This document shows, piece after piece, positions 36,811 through 46,921 of a stretch of 64,000 bases of DNA. The notes beneath the pieces are model-generated. The model was not told where the DNA came from and ran no database searches. It was given only the letters and a program-made list of their open reading frames with translations. How positions within the stretch are numbered: the first letter of the stretch is position 1; the number at the start of each line of letters is the position of its first letter. Source of the stretch: Pseudomonas anuradhapurensis (GTDB taxonomy: Bacteria; Pseudomonadota; Gammaproteobacteria; Pseudomonadales; Pseudomonadaceae); contig NZ_CP077097.1 in the NCBI RefSeq assembly GCF_014269225.2, forward strand, positions 1,804,001-1,868,000. Reading direction: 5' to 3'. Made by a program: the position numbers and the translations under genes.

Positions 36811-39552
36811 TCAGCCCGCGATCAATTGACGCAACACGTAATGCAGGATTCCCCCGGCCTTGAAATACTCCACCTCGTTCAAGGTATCGATCCGGCACAG
36901 CACCTCGATCTGTTCCTGTTGCCCGTCTTCGCGGGTGATGCGCAAGGGCAGGCTCATGCCTGGGTGGAGCTCCGCACCGGTCAGGCCCAGGACGTCGATC
37001 TGTTCCTTGCCGGTCAGCCCCAGTTGCTTGCGGTTGTGCCCGGCCTTGAACTGCAGCGGCAGCACGCCCATGCCCACCAGGTTTGAGCGGTGAATGCGTT
37101 CGAAGCTTTCTGCCAGCACCGCCTTGACTCCCAGCAGGTTGGTGCCTTTGGCCGCCCAGTCGCGGCTCGAGCCGGTGCCGTACTCCTGCCCGGCGATCAC
37201 CACCAGCGGGGTGCCTGCCTGCTGGTAGCGCATGGCGGCGTCGTAGATCGACAGTTTCTCGTCGCTGGGCACATGCAAGGTGTTGCCGCCTTCCTCGCCC
37301 GCGAGCATTTCGTTGCGGATACGGATGTTGGCGAAGGTCCCGCGCATCATTACTTCGTGGTTGCCACGCCGCGAGCCATAGGAGTTGAAGTCACGTGGCT
37401 CCACGCCTTGGGCACGCAGGTAGCGCCCGGCCGGGCTGTCGGCCTTGATGTTGCCTGCCGGGGAAATGTGGTCGGTGGTCACCGAGTCGCCGAGCAACGC
37501 CAGTATCCGCGCGCCGCGGATGTCGGTGACCTGCGGGGGTGGCCCGCCGATGTCATCGAAGAATGGCGGGTGCTGGATGTAGGTCGAGTCGGCCTGCCAC
37601 ACGTAGGTGGCCGCCTGCGGTACCTCGATCGCCTGCCACTGCGCATCGCCGGCGAACACTTCGGCGTATTCCTTGTGGAACATCGCCGTGTCGACCTTGG
37701 CCACGGCAGCGGCAATTTCCTGCTGGCTGGGCCAGATGTCGCGCAGGTACACCGGTTGGCCGTCGTTGCCGATACCCAGCGGGTCGCAGGTCAGGTCCAG
37801 GCGCACCGTGCCGGCCAAGGCGTAGGCCACGACCAGCGGTGGCGATGCCAGCCAGTTGGTCTTCACCAGCGGGTGCACGCGGCCTTCGAAGTTGCGGTTG
37901 CCCGACAACACCGAGGCTACGGTGAGGTCGGCGCTGCCGATGGCCTTTTCGATCGCGTCATCCAGCGGACCGGAGTTGCCGATGCAGGTGGTGCAGCCAT
38001 AGCCGACCAGGTCGAAGCCCAACTGGTCGAGGTAAGTGCTGAGCCCGGCGGCTTTGAAGTAGTCGGTGACGACCTTGGAGCCCGGTGCCAGCGAGCTCTT
38101 GACCCAGGGTTTGCGTTGCAGGCCTTTTTCCAGGGCCTTTTTCGCCACCAGCCCGGCGGCCATCATCACGCTGGGGTTGGAGGTGTTGGTGCAGGAGGTG
38201 ATCGCAGCGATCACCACCGCGCCATCGCGCAGGGTATGGGTCTGGCCTTGATGGCTGTAGTCGATTTCTCCTGCCTGGTCGGCGTTGCCCACCGCCACGC
38301 CGCCGCCACCTTCGCTTTCCAGGCGGCCGACTTCCTTGGCCAGGGGTTTGGGTTGCAGTTCGATGAAGTGGTCGAAGGCCTGGCGCACCTGGCCCAGGGC
38401 CACGCGGTCCTGCGGCCGCTTGGGCCCGGCCAGGCTGGCCTCGACCTCGTGCATGTCCAGCGCCAGGCTGTCACTGAACAGCGGTTCCTGCCCTGGCATT
38501 CGCCACAAACCCTGGGTTTTGCAGTACTGCTCGACCAGTTGCACGGTCGCCTCGGGGCGGCCTGACAGGCGCAGGTAGTCCAGGGTCACCTGGTCGACCG
38601 GGAAGAAACCGCAGGTGGCGCCGTATTCCGGGGCCATGTTGGCGATGGTTGCGCGGTCGGCCAGGGGCAGCTCGGCCAGGCCATCGCCATAGAACTCGAC
38701 GAACTTGCCCACTACGCCTTTCTTGCGCAGCATCTGCGTCACCGTCAGCACCAGGTCGGTGGCGGTGATGCCTTCGCGCAGCTTGCCGGTCAGCTTGAAG
38801 CCGATCACTTCCGGAATTAGCATCGACACCGGCTGGCCGAGCATGGCCGCCTCCGCTTCGATGCCGCCCACGCCCCAGCCGAGCACGCCCAGGCCATTGA
38901 TCATGGTGGTGTGCGAATCGGTACCGACCAGGGTGTCCGGGAAGGCGTAGGTGCGGCCATCGGCTTCACGGGTCCAGACGGTGCGGCCCAGGTATTCCAG
39001 GTTGACCTGGTGGCAGATTCCGGTACCTGGGGGTACCACGCGGAAGTTGTCGAAGGCGCTCTGGCCCCAGCGCAGGAACGCGTAGCGTTCGCCGTTGCGC
39101 TGCATTTCGATGTCGACGTTCTCGCTGAAGGCTTGTGGTGTGCCATAGCGGTCGACCATCACCGAATGGTCGATCACCAGGTCCACCGGCGACAGCGGGT
39201 TGATCCGCTGCGGGTCGCCACCGGCCTTGGCCATGGCAGCGCGCATGGCGGCCAGGTCGACCACGGCCGGTACGCCGGTGAAGTCCTGCATCAGTACCCG
39301 TGCCGGGCGGTACTGGATCTCACGGTCGGAGCGCCGCTCAACCAGCCATTGGGCGAGGGCACGCAGGTCGTCACCGGTAACGGTCTTGCCGTCCTCCCAG
39401 CGCAGCAGGTTTTCCAGCAGCACCTTCAGCGACATGGGCAGGCGCTGCAGGTCGCCCAGCTGTCGGGCGGCTTCGGTGAGGCTGTAGTAGTGGTAGGTCT
39501 GGTCGCCGACCTTGAGGGGCTTGAGTGTGTTCAGGCTATCGAGCGAGGGCAT
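36811..39552 (-). CDS. acnA: Aconitate hydratase A
   Basis: A 913-residue iron-sulfur enzyme of the TCA cycle interconverting citrate and isocitrate. The cluster ligands are visible: the first Cys in [11 protein letters not shown] and the pair in [30 protein letters not shown] and [13 protein letters not shown] are family signatures. The start is ATG 39552 with GGAG about seven bases upstream; a TTG two codons earlier is unlikely. It is single, with the REP doublet beyond its 3' end. Confidence 0.97.
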   Translation of the reverse strand: MPSLDSLNTLKPLKVGDQTYHYYSLTEAARQLGDLQRLPMSLKVLLENLLRWEDGKTVTGDDLRALAQWLVERRSDREIQYRPARVLMQDFTGVPAVVDLAAMRAAMAKAGGDPQRINPLSPVDLVIDHSVMVDRYGTPQAFSENVDIEMQRNGERYAFLRWGQSAFDNFRVVPPGTGICHQVNLEYLGRTVWTREADGRTYAFPDTLVGTDSHTTMINGLGVLGWGVGGIEAEAAMLGQPVSMLIPEVIGFKLTGKLREGITATDLVLTVTQMLRKKGVVGKFVEFYGDGLAELPLADRATIANMAPEYGATCGFFPVDQVTLDYLRLSGRPEATVQLVEQYCKTQGLWRMPGQEPLFSDSLALDMHEVEASLAGPKRPQDRVALGQVRQAFDHFIELQPKPLAKEVGRLESEGGGGVAVGNADQAGEIDYSHQGQTHTLRDGAVVIAAITSCTNTSNPSVMMAAGLVAKKALEKGLQRKPWVKSSLAPGSKVVTDYFKAAGLSTYLDQLGFDLVGYGCTTCIGNSGPLDDAIEKAIGSADLTVASVLSGNRNFEGRVHPLVKTNWLASPPLVVAYALAGTVRLDLTCDPLGIGNDGQPVYLRDIWPSQQEIAAAVAKVDTAMFHKEYAEVFAGDAQWQAIEVPQAATYVWQADSTYIQHPPFFDDIGGPPPQVTDIRGARILALLGDSVTTDHISPAGNIKADSPAGRYLRAQGVEPRDFNSYGSRRGNHEVMMRGTFANIRIRNEMLAGEEGGNTLHVPSDEKLSIYDAAMRYQQAGTPLVVIAGQEYGTGSSRDWAAKGTNLLGVKAVLAESFERIHRSNLVGMGVLPLQFKAGHNRKQLGLTGKEQIDVLGLTGAELHPGMSLPLRITREDGQQEQIEVLCRIDTLNEVEYFKAGGILHYVLRQLIAG

Positions 39553-39772
39553 TGCCAACTCCTTCTGCGCCGGTGCCCGGTACGACTCAGGGTTGCCGGG
39601 GGCACCGCTCTGTATCGGTCCGCACGCTACGGACCTGGCTGAAAAGTCAGGTTAGACCGCTTTGCGCCACCTGACCCTTTTCTGGACCGGCGGGGCATGT
39701 CGCAGGTTCCGATCTTCCTTTATCATCGCCGCCCTGCCGGCGCCTGTGGCGCCCGCCGTAGTGGAGTGAGAG

Positions 39773-40837
39773 ATGAATACCCTGTTCATGCATTGCCGGC
39801 CCGGTTTCGAGGGCGAGGTGTGCGCCGAAATCAGCGAACATGCCGCCCGCCTGGGCATTGCCGGCTATGCCAAAGGCAAGCCGCACAGTGCCAGTGCCGA
39901 GTTTGTCTGCAGCGAGGAGGGCGGTGCCGAGCGCTTGATGGGGGAAATGCGCTTCAATCAGCTGATTTTCCCGCGGCAATGGGCCCGTGGCGGTTATGTC
40001 GAGTTGCCGGAGAACGACCGCATCAGTGTGCTGCTGGCGCACCTGGCGGGGTTACCGGTGTTCGGCAGCCTGTGGCTGGAGGTGCTGGACAGCAACGAAG
40101 GCAAGGAACTGTCCACGTTCTGCCGCAAGTTCGAGGTACCGCTGCGCAAGGCGCTGGAAAAGGCCGGTCGCCTGGTCGACGATGCCAGCCGTCCGCGCCT
40201 GCTGCTTACGTTCATCAGTGGCCGGCGAGTGTTCGTCGGCGTTGCCCCGGCCAACAACAGCGCGCTGTGGCCCATGGGCATCCCGCGCCTGAAATTTCCT
40301 CGCGAAGCTCCCAGCCGCTCGACGCTCAAGCTGGAAGAGGCCTGGCACCAGTTCATCCCGCGCGAGCAATGGGCGCAGCGCCTGGGTGACGACATGACCG
40401 GTGTCGACCTGGGGGCCTCGCCGGGCGGCTGGACCTACCAGCTGGTGCGTCGGGGCATGCTGGTGACGGCCATCGACAACGGGCCGATGGCTGAAAGCCT
40501 GATGGATACCGGGTTGGTTCAGCACCTGATGGCCGATGGTTTTACCTGGCAGCCGAAGCAGCCGGTAGACTGGATGGTATGCGACATTGTCGAGAAGCCG
40601 GCGCGCACTACCGCGCTGATCGAGACCTGGCTGGGCGAGGGCTTGTGCCGCGAAGCGGTGGTCAACCTGAAATTGCCGATGAAGCAGCGCTATGCCGAGG
40701 TGCGGCGGCTGCTCGAGCGCATGGAGGCGACATTCAAGGCACGCAAGATCAAGGTGTCGATTGCCTGCAAGCAGCTGTACCATGACCGAGAGGAAGTGAC
40801 TTGCCACCTGCGTCGAATGGACTTGAAACCGCGTTGA
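39773..40837 (+). CDS. rlmM: 23S rRNA 2'-O-ribose methyltransferase
   Basis: A 354-residue SAM-dependent methyltransferase acting on C2498 of 23S rRNA (E. coli numbering). An N-terminal THUMP-like domain is followed by a Rossmann-fold methylase with GVDLGASPGGWTYQLV, DWMVCDIVEKP and the catalytic Lys/Glu residues near VVNLKLPMK. GGAG about nine bases before ATG 39773 and the 354-residue length match the family. It is divergent from acnA. Confidence 0.95.
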   Translation: MNTLFMHCRPGFEGEVCAEISEHAARLGIAGYAKGKPHSASAEFVCSEEGGAERLMGEMRFNQLIFPRQWARGGYVELPENDRISVLLAHLAGLPVFGSLWLEVLDSNEGKELSTFCRKFEVPLRKALEKAGRLVDDASRPRLLLTFISGRRVFVGVAPANNSALWPMGIPRLKFPREAPSRSTLKLEEAWHQFIPREQWAQRLGDDMTGVDLGASPGGWTYQLVRRGMLVTAIDNGPMAESLMDTGLVQHLMADGFTWQPKQPVDWMVCDIVEKPARTTALIETWLGEGLCREAVVNLKLPMKQRYAEVRRLLERMEATFKARKIKVSIACKQLYHDREEVTCHLRRMDLKPR

Positions 40838-40895
40838 GCACGGCCCGGTAATTGCCGTTGCTTTTAAGCGCGCGGTAGTGCAGGCGCCGCCGATT

Positions 40896-41073
40896 GCGAC
40901 TTCAGGAGGCCTCACTCCGGCCTTGCTCCCGGGAGGACGCGCTGCAGGCCCCATCCATGGGGCCTCAGCGCTTGACGGGCATCCATGCCCGTCACCTCCC
41001 TCCGCAAGGCCTGCGTTCGGCCTCCTGAAGTCGCGAAGATCAAGATCAAGATCAAGATCAAGATCAAGAGCAA
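40896..41073. repeat. Nested palindromic element with GATCAA tandem tail
   Basis: Perfect 16-bp outer inverted arms (40896-40911 and 41019-41034) enclose further symmetrical parts: GGCCTTGC (40919-40926) with GCAAGGCC (41004-41011), the palindrome CTCCCGGGAG (40926-40935), the hairpin GGCCCC/GGGGCC (40947-40964) and the perfect hairpin GACGGGCAT/ATGCCCGTC (40974-40993). Directly after the right arm come five exact GATCAA units (41038-41067) and a sixth GAGCAA. The whole fills the rlmM-tusA gap (40838-41151), which has no gene I trust. Confidence 0.9.
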
Positions 41074-41151
41074 GAAGAGCGAGTGGGGCGTGTGGTGCTT
41101 GGACCGCGTCGCGCTATGCGCGACAATAGCGCATCATTTGCGGAGCCCCCC

Positions 41152-41394
41152 ATGACCGAATTCACCCCCGACGCCATCCTCGACGCCACCGGCCTGAACT
41201 GCCCGGAACCGGTGATGATGCTGCACCAGCACGTACGTGACCTCGCCGCTGGCGGCCTGCTCAAGGTCATCGCCACCGACCCCTCGACCCGTCGCGATAT
41301 CCCCAAGTTCTGCAACTTCCTCGGCCACGAACTGCTGCAGCAGCAGGAAGACGCCGGCACCTTCCTGTACTGGATTCGCAAGAAAGCCGACTGA
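41152..41394 (+). CDS. tusA: Sulfur carrier protein TusA
   Basis: An 80-residue sulfur-transfer protein. The active Cys lies in [15 protein letters not shown], and the family stretch [20 protein letters not shown] follows. It accepts persulfide from IscS for tRNA 2-thiouridine synthesis and molybdenum-cofactor sulfur routing. GGAG about eight bases before ATG 41152. It is followed 60 bases later by pdxB, with no proven link. Confidence 0.95.
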   Translation: MTEFTPDAILDATGLNCPEPVMMLHQHVRDLAAGGLLKVIATDPSTRRDIPKFCNFLGHELLQQQEDAGTFLYWIRKKAD

Positions 41395-41454
41395 AGCGCT
41401 CTGGAACACGCCCCGCGTTGCGCCTACACTGCGTTCCCCAGACAGGAGAGCGCC

Positions 41455-42597
41455 ATGCTGATAGTTGCCGACGAGAACATCCCGCTGCTCGATGCCTTCT
41501 TCCAGGGCTTCGGCGAAATCCGCCGTTATCCGGGCCGAAGCCTCGATGCCGCCAGCGTCAAGGACGCCGACATCCTGCTGGTGCGCTCGGTGACCAAGGT
41601 CGATCGCCAGTTGCTCGAAGGCAGCCGCGTGCGCTTTGTCGGCACCTGCACCATCGGCACCGACCACCTCGACCTCGACTACTTTGCCGAGGCTGGCATT
41701 CGCTGGAGCAGCGCGCCGGGCTGCAATGCCCGTGGCGTGGTGGATTACGTGCTGGGGAGCCTGCTGACCCTGGCCGAACTGGATGGCGTCGCATTGCCCG
41801 AGCGGGTGTATGGCGTGGTGGGTGCTGGTGAGGTAGGCGGGCGCCTGGTGCGGGTACTGCACGGCCTGGGCTGGAAGGTGCTGGTGTGTGACCCGTTGCG
41901 CCAGGCCGCCGAAGGCGGCGACTACGTCAGCCTCGATACCCTCCTGCAACAATGCGATGTGATCAGCCTGCATACGCCCTTGCAGCGCGGCGGCGAGCAC
42001 CCGACCTGGCACTTGCTGGGCCAGGCACAGCTGGCACAACTGCGCCCCGGCGCCTGGTTGATCAATGCCAGCCGCGGCCCGGTGGTGGACAACAGCGCCC
42101 TGCGCGAACTGCTGCTCGACCGTGAAGACGTGCATGCGGTGCTGGACGTGTGGGAGGGCGAGCCACAAGTCGACCTACAACTGGCCGACCTGTGCACCCT
42201 GGCCTCACCGCACATTGCTGGCTATAGCCTCGACGGTCGCCAGCGTGGCACGGCGCAGATCTACCAGGCGCTGTGCCGCTTCCTCGGCGTGGAGGCACAG
42301 GTGCAACTGGCCGACCTGCTGCCACGCCCGCCGCTGGCACAGATCGAGCTGGACGCCGATGCCGACCCCGCCTGGGCCTTGGCCACCCTGTGCCGCGCCG
42401 TATACGACCCGCGCCGTGACGATGCCGATTTCCGCCGCAGCCTCAGCGACGACCCGCAGCAGCAGCGCGCGGCATTCGATCAGTTGCGCAAACAGTACCC
42501 GCCACGGCGCGAGATCGAAGGCCTGGCGGTGCGCTTGCGCGGTGAGTCGCCGCAGTTGGCGCAACTGGTGAGTGCCTTGGGTGGGGTGCTGGTTTGA
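41455..42597 (+). CDS. pdxB: Erythronate-4-phosphate dehydrogenase
   Basis: A 380-residue NAD-dependent enzyme, the second step of the DXP-dependent pyridoxal phosphate pathway. It has the D-2-hydroxyacid dehydrogenase layout: a split substrate domain, the nucleotide loop [25 protein letters not shown], and the PdxB-specific C-terminal dimerisation domain from about residue 285. ACAGGAGA lies just before ATG 41455. Confidence 0.95.
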   Translation: MLIVADENIPLLDAFFQGFGEIRRYPGRSLDAASVKDADILLVRSVTKVDRQLLEGSRVRFVGTCTIGTDHLDLDYFAEAGIRWSSAPGCNARGVVDYVLGSLLTLAELDGVALPERVYGVVGAGEVGGRLVRVLHGLGWKVLVCDPLRQAAEGGDYVSLDTLLQQCDVISLHTPLQRGGEHPTWHLLGQAQLAQLRPGAWLINASRGPVVDNSALRELLLDREDVHAVLDVWEGEPQVDLQLADLCTLASPHIAGYSLDGRQRGTAQIYQALCRFLGVEAQVQLADLLPRPPLAQIELDADADPAWALATLCRAVYDPRRDDADFRRSLSDDPQQQRAAFDQLRKQYPPRREIEGLAVRLRGESPQLAQLVSALGGVLV

Positions 42598-42640
42598 CAG
42601 CCTGTTGACCGCTGCCACTGCGCTGGGCAGCTGTGCGGTC

Positions 42641-42672
42641 CCTGTGGGAGCGGGTTCACCCGCGAAGAGGCC
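42641..42672. repeat. Single REP element (family B)
   Basis: CCTGTGGGAGCGGGTTCACC followed by CGCGAAGAGGCC, the classic short P. putida REP with a GCGGGT/ACCCGC stem. It is unpaired, between the convergent ends of pdxB and the PA1571-family gene. Confidence 0.85.
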
Positions 42673-42691
42673 AGTGCAGGATTCAGGCAAA

Positions 42692-42720
42692 TAAAAACCC
42701 GGCGCGAGCGCCGGGTTACA
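42692..42720 (-). terminator. Terminator of the PA1571-family gene
   Basis: AACCCGGCGC/GCGCCGGGTT stem with a five-A run on the plus strand (T on the minus strand), 14 bases past the stop of the minus-strand gene. Confidence 0.85.
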
Positions 42721-42733
42721 AGGGATTCGCCGA

Positions 42734-42907
42734 TCAACCTTTGCGTACGCGCTCGACCCGGCTTTGTTCCAAGGCCTTGCAGGCCTGCTGGATCATCTGC
42801 TCGGTAATCGGTACCTCGCGCCCCTGGGCGTCGATGATCGAGCCGCACACCTGCGTGGGCGGGATGGGGCGGGGCTTCTGGTTGTCGCTGCCATGCTGCA
42901 AACTCAT
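42734..42907 (-). CDS. PA1571-family small protein
   Basis: A 57-residue protein conserved among pseudomonads and named after its P. aeruginosa member. It has a basic, proline-rich N-terminal half (KPRPIPPTQVCGSIIDAQGR) and a helical C terminus (ITEQMIQQACKALEQS). A perfect AGGAGG seven bases before ATG 42907 shows it is translated. Function is unknown. Confidence 0.8.
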   Translation of the reverse strand: MSLQHGSDNQKPRPIPPTQVCGSIIDAQGREVPITEQMIQQACKALEQSRVERVRKG

Positions 42908-43119
42908 GTAGTGCCTCCTTATCAGGTTCAAGCTCAGGGTAACCCTGCGCCGTGACTGGCCTGTGAAACCTACCGCCGCGTCCCGGCAGAAATACTCCAG
43001 CAGAAACGGCGACAAAGCTCCAGCGTCTGGTTAGACCGATAGGCTATAGCGACCTGCAAGGGTTCCCTGGGCGCCGATGAGTGGTAGGCTGCGGTTTCCC
43101 CGCTCTTGTGGTCGCCGCC

Positions 43120-44883
43120 ATGCCTGAATCGGTTTCCCCGCGTCAACGCCGCGCCTTGCGCCTGGGTTGGCAGTTCCTCCGTCCATACCGTCGACAGATG
43201 CTGCTGGCGTTGCTGGCCCTGGTGGTCACGGCTGCCATTACCTTGTCCATGGGGCAGGGCATCCGCCTGCTGGTCGACCAAGGCTTCATGACCCGCTCCA
43301 CACACCAGCTCAACCAGACCATCGGCCTGTTCCTGCTGCTGGTGCTGGCCCTGGCGGTGGGTACCTTCAGCCGCTTCTACCTGGTGTCATGGATCGGCGA
43401 GCGCTGCGTGGCCGATATCCGACGGGCTGTGTTCGACCACCTGATCGGCCTGCACCCCGGCTTTTTCGAAGACAACCGCAGCTCCGAGATCCAGTCGCGG
43501 CTGACCGCCGACACCACCTTGCTGCAGTCGGTAATCGGTTCGTCGCTGTCGATGTTCCTGCGCAACGCGCTGATGGTCATCGGCGGTGTGGTGTTGCTGT
43601 TCATCACCAACCCCAAGCTCACCAGCATCGTGGTCGTGGCCCTGCCGCTGGTGCTGGCGCCGATCCTGCTGTTCGGCCGCCGGGTACGCCGCCTGTCGCG
43701 GCAGAGCCAGGACCGTGTAGCCGACGTGGGCAGTTACGTAGCCGAGACCCTCGGCCAGATCAAGACCGTGCAGGCCTACAACCACCAGGCACATGACCGC
43801 AAGTTGTTCGCAGGCGCAGTCGAGGCGGCGTTCGCCGTGGCGCGGCAACGCATTGCCCAGCGTGCCTGGCTGATCACCCTGGTGATCGTGCTGGTGCTCG
43901 GCGCGGTGGGAGTGATGTTGTGGGTCGGCGGCATGGATGTGATCGCCGGGCGAATCTCGGCGGGCGAACTGGCCGCCTTCGTGTTCTACAGCCTGCTGGT
44001 CGGCAGTGCCTTCGGCACCCTCAGTGAAGTGATCGGCGAGCTGCAGCGTGCGGCCGGCGCAGCCGAGCGCATTGCCGAACTGCTGGCGGCACGCACGGCG
44101 ATCCTGGCGCCCAGTGTGGCGCGGGTGCTGCCACAGCAACGGGCCAGTGGGCGTATCGAGCTGCAGGAACTGCTGTTCGCCTATCCGTCACGGCCCTCGG
44201 TCGCGGCTGTCGATGGCCTCAGCCTGACCATCGAGCCGGGGCAGACCGTAGCGCTGGTGGGCCCTTCGGGGGCGGGCAAGTCGACCTTGTTCGATCTGTT
44301 GCTGCGCTTCTACGACCCGCAGCAAGGGCGCATCCTGCTCGACGGCGAGGCGATTACCGAACTGGACCCCGAGCAATTGCGCCGGCAGTTCGCCCTGGTG
44401 GCGCAATCCCCCGCGCTGTTCCGCGGCACGGTCGAGGCCAATATCCGCTATGGGCGGCCCGAGGCCACCTTGGCCGAGGTCGAGGCGGCGGCCCGTGGTG
44501 CTCATGCCGATGCGTTCATCCGGCAACTGCCCCAGGGTTACCAGACCCCGCTGGGCGAGGGGGGCATCGGCCTGTCTGGCGGCCAGCGGCAACGCCTGGC
44601 CATCGCCCGGGCGTTGCTGGTCGATGCGCCGATCCTGTTGCTGGACGAAGCCACCAGCGCCCTCGACGCGCAGAGTGAACACTTGATCCAGCAGGCACTG
44701 CCCAGCCTGATGGCCGGGCGCACCACCGTGGTGATTGCTCATCGCCTGGCCACGGTACAGCATGCCGACCGTATCGCCGTCATCGACAAGGGCCGGCTGG
44801 TGGCGATAGGCACGCATCGCCAGTTGATCGAAACCAGCCCGCTTTATGCGCGCTTGGCAGCCTTGCAGTTCACCACCGGCTAG
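43120..44883 (+). CDS. ABC exporter (MsbA/LmrA-like half transporter)
   Basis: A 587-residue fused permease-ATPase. Six membrane helices lie in about 25-300 and the nucleotide-binding domain in about 345-585: Walker A GPSGAGKS, signature LSGGQRQRLAIARA, Walker B ILLLDEATSALD and the switch His in VVIAHRLATV. Such half transporters dimerise and export lipids, peptides or drugs; sequence alone does not fix the cargo. The start is ATG 43120 for MPESVSPRQRR. It ends before a strong terminator. Confidence 0.9.
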   Translation: MPESVSPRQRRALRLGWQFLRPYRRQMLLALLALVVTAAITLSMGQGIRLLVDQGFMTRSTHQLNQTIGLFLLLVLALAVGTFSRFYLVSWIGERCVADIRRAVFDHLIGLHPGFFEDNRSSEIQSRLTADTTLLQSVIGSSLSMFLRNALMVIGGVVLLFITNPKLTSIVVVALPLVLAPILLFGRRVRRLSRQSQDRVADVGSYVAETLGQIKTVQAYNHQAHDRKLFAGAVEAAFAVARQRIAQRAWLITLVIVLVLGAVGVMLWVGGMDVIAGRISAGELAAFVFYSLLVGSAFGTLSEVIGELQRAAGAAERIAELLAARTAILAPSVARVLPQQRASGRIELQELLFAYPSRPSVAAVDGLSLTIEPGQTVALVGPSGAGKSTLFDLLLRFYDPQQGRILLDGEAITELDPEQLRRQFALVAQSPALFRGTVEANIRYGRPEATLAEVEAAARGAHADAFIRQLPQGYQTPLGEGGIGLSGGQRQRLAIARALLVDAPILLLDEATSALDAQSEHLIQQALPSLMAGRTTVVIAHRLATVQHADRIAVIDKGRLVAIGTHRQLIETSPLYARLAALQFTTG

Positions 44884-44895
44884 CTTGTCGTGGCT

Positions 44896-44913
44896 TTGTA
44901 ACATTTCTGTAGT
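44896..44913 (+). promoter_or_regulatory. Possible Pho box upstream of the chemoreceptor gene
   Basis: TTGTAAC-ATTT-CTGTAGT resembles two direct 7-base PhoB repeats with the correct 4-base spacing; the second half is good, the first weaker. A TATCTG about 14 bases further could be the -10. The call is tentative. Confidence 0.35.
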
Positions 44914-44956
44914 ATTTGCCTGAGAGTATCTGTCTCAACTGTTGCGCGCTTGACCT

Positions 44957-44987
44957 GGCTGCCATTGCTTGATGGCAGCCTTTTTTT
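44957..44987 (+). terminator. Terminator between ABC exporter and chemoreceptor genes
   Basis: GGCTGCCA/TGGCAGCC stem with an eight-base loop and seven T, 73 bases past the exporter stop and 65 before the chemoreceptor ATG. The 64 bases from here to that ATG are G+C-rich and show no promoter, so the hairpin may lie inside the chemoreceptor leader. Confidence 0.85.
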
Positions 44988-45051
44988 GGCCTGCCAGTAA
45001 CCGGGGCTGCGTCGTCGGCCCCAGCCTTCCCCCTGGTTTCCGAGATCCAAG

Positions 45052-46668
45052 ATGTTGCGTAAATCACTCAGAGTGCAAATTCTCTCGCTGCTCGGTGGCA
45101 GCCTGTTGGCCATGCTGCTGATCGCCCTGGTGTGCTTCCAGGTCCTCTCGTCCAGCGTGCGTGGCTATGCCGAGCTGGTGGACGGGCCGCTGCGGGCCTC
45201 GCAATTGATCGACGAAGCCAACCTGCAGTTCAAGATCCAGGTGCAGGAATGGAAGAACGTGCTGTTGCGCGGGCGCCAAACCGCTGACATGGACAAGTAC
45301 TGGCAGCAGTTCCAGGCCCGCGAGCAGCAGGTGCAGCAACTGCTCGGGCAATTGATCGAAAGCAGCGACGCGCGTCTCAAGGCACCGCTGCAGCAACTGC
45401 GCGACAGCCACCGGCAGCTTGGCCAGGCCTATGCGCAGGGCCGCCAGGCGTTCCTGGCGGCGGGGGGCGACCCGGTTGCCGGCGACCAGGCGGTCAAGGG
45501 CGTGGACCGTGCCGCCAGCGAGCAGATGAGCGAGCTGGTCGAGCAACTGCGGGGCGATGCCCGCCAGCGCGCCGCCAGCCTCAGCGCCGGCGCCGAACGC
45601 ACGGTATGGCTGGGCCTGTTGGTGATGCTCGCCTCGGCGGTACTGGTGGGGCTGTTCAGCCTGTGGCTGGTCAACCGCAGCCTGATCGAGCCGATCCGCC
45701 AGTTGATCGACTATGTCGCACAGCTCAGCCAGGGCCGCTTTGCGGCGCGGGTAGACAGCCGCCGCGAGGATGAACTGGGGCGCCTGGCGCGGGCGGCCAA
45801 CACCTTGCGCGATTTCCTCGCCGATACCGTCGGCCGCCTGCAGGACAACGCCCAGGAGCTGGAGGGTGCCAGCGGCCAGCTGCGCAACATCGCTGGCGAC
45901 ATGGCCCGTGGCACCCACGACCAGTTCCAGCGCACTGACCAGGTGGCCACGGCCATGCACGAGATGTCTGCCACCGCCCAGGAAGTCGCACGCCACGCCG
46001 CTGAGGCGGCCCGCGCCGCGGACGATGCCGACCACAGTGCCCAGGCAGGCGAGCAGGTGATGCAGCAGACCATCGACATCATCGGCGTGGTCAACCGCGA
46101 GATTGCCGGCACGGCGGCGGTGATTCGCGACCTGGAGCATGACAGCACGCGCATTGGCAAAGTCCTCGAAGTGATCCGTGGCATAGCCGAACAGACCAAC
46201 CTGCTGGCGCTCAACGCGGCCATCGAGGCGGCTCGCGCTGGCGAGGCCGGTCGTGGCTTTGCCGTGGTCGCCGATGAAGTGCGCAGCCTCGCCCAGCGCA
46301 CGGCGGCGTCGATTGCCGAGATTCAGCAGATCATCGAAGCGGTGCAGTCCGGGGCAGTGGAAGCGGTCAAGGCCATCGAAAGCGGCCAGCAGCGCAGCGA
46401 GGAGGGCGCCGCGCAGGTGCAGCAGGCCGGGCAGATGCTGCAGCGCATCACCCTGGCAGTAGAGGCTATCCGCGACATGAACCGGCAGATCGCCACGGCG
46501 GCCGAGGAGCAGACCAGCGTGGCCGAAGACATCTCGCGCAACCTGATCGAGATCACCCGCATCGCCACGGCCAACCAGGAGGCGGTGCAGCATACCGAAC
46601 AAGCCGGGCAGCGCCTGCATGGCTTGTCGGGGCAACTGGGTGAGGTCACCTCACGCCTCACTGCTTGA
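45052..46668 (+). CDS. Methyl-accepting chemotaxis protein
   Basis: A 538-residue transmembrane chemoreceptor. Membrane helices at about 12-34 and 184-208 bracket a roughly 150-residue periplasmic helical-bundle sensor ([18 protein letters not shown] is characteristic). HAMP is at about 210-262 and the signalling domain carries [20 protein letters not shown]. The sensor resembles the CtpL-type receptors, which in P. aeruginosa mediate phosphate taxis; that assignment is by general resemblance and by the possible Pho box. No FliA promoter is present, unlike aer-2 and cheV. Confidence 0.88.
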   Translation: MLRKSLRVQILSLLGGSLLAMLLIALVCFQVLSSSVRGYAELVDGPLRASQLIDEANLQFKIQVQEWKNVLLRGRQTADMDKYWQQFQAREQQVQQLLGQLIESSDARLKAPLQQLRDSHRQLGQAYAQGRQAFLAAGGDPVAGDQAVKGVDRAASEQMSELVEQLRGDARQRAASLSAGAERTVWLGLLVMLASAVLVGLFSLWLVNRSLIEPIRQLIDYVAQLSQGRFAARVDSRREDELGRLARAANTLRDFLADTVGRLQDNAQELEGASGQLRNIAGDMARGTHDQFQRTDQVATAMHEMSATAQEVARHAAEAARAADDADHSAQAGEQVMQQTIDIIGVVNREIAGTAAVIRDLEHDSTRIGKVLEVIRGIAEQTNLLALNAAIEAARAGEAGRGFAVVADEVRSLAQRTAASIAEIQQIIEAVQSGAVEAVKAIESGQQRSEEGAAQVQQAGQMLQRITLAVEAIRDMNRQIATAAEEQTSVAEDISRNLIEITRIATANQEAVQHTEQAGQRLHGLSGQLGEVTSRLTA

Positions 46669-46725
46669 GGCGTTCCAGCGTTCATGCGGTCCCTGCAGAA
46701 GCGGGGACCCTTTCTCGGATGCAAC

Positions 46726-46753
46726 AAAAAGCCCGCACAATGGCGGGCTTTTT
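46726..46753. terminator. Bidirectional terminator
   Basis: AAAAAGCCCGC/GCGGGCTTTTT with a six-base loop. It serves the chemoreceptor gene (plus) and the tRNA-Pro gene (minus), whose 3' end is 11 bases away. Confidence 0.92.
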
Positions 46754-46763
46754 GATCAGGATT

Positions 46764-46840
46764 TGGTCGGAGAGACAGGATTCGAACCTGCGGCCTTCTC
46801 GTCCCGAACGAGACGCGCTACCTGGCTGCGCTACACTCCG
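46764..46840 (-). tRNA. tRNA-Pro (anticodon CGG)
   Basis: A 77-base tRNA on the minus strand with encoded CCA. The acceptor strand begins CGGAGTG, the anticodon arm is TCTCG-TTCGGGA-CGAGA with anticodon CGG (reads CCG), and the T loop is TTCGAAT. The 3' acceptor strand CTCTCCG leaves a T-T mismatch at 6-67, the only non-pair in the stem. Confidence 0.95.
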
Positions 46841-46849
46841 ATGAAGGAA

Positions 46850-46878
46850 ATCCTACTGCATCCTGTTTTTGCACGCAA
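46850..46878 (-). promoter_or_regulatory. Promoter of tRNA-Pro
   Basis: On the minus strand TTGCGT, a 17-base spacer and TAGGAT, ending 9 bases before the mature 5' end of the tRNA. This is a good sigma-70 arrangement for a stable RNA. Confidence 0.65.
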
Positions 46879-46921
46879 CCCCTTGTTGTTAAAAGGGCGT
46901 TTGCAAAAAAGCATGCTGCAA

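Noticed and set aside
41038..41073. GATCAA tandem repeats as a CRISPR-like array
   Set aside because: Units are contiguous hexamers without spacers, and no cas gene is present.
40878..41129. 83-codon frame with an Arg-Ser repeat across the palindromic element
   Set aside because: The RS repeat is just the GATCAA tandem read in frame; no ribosome binding site and the rest is hairpin sequence.
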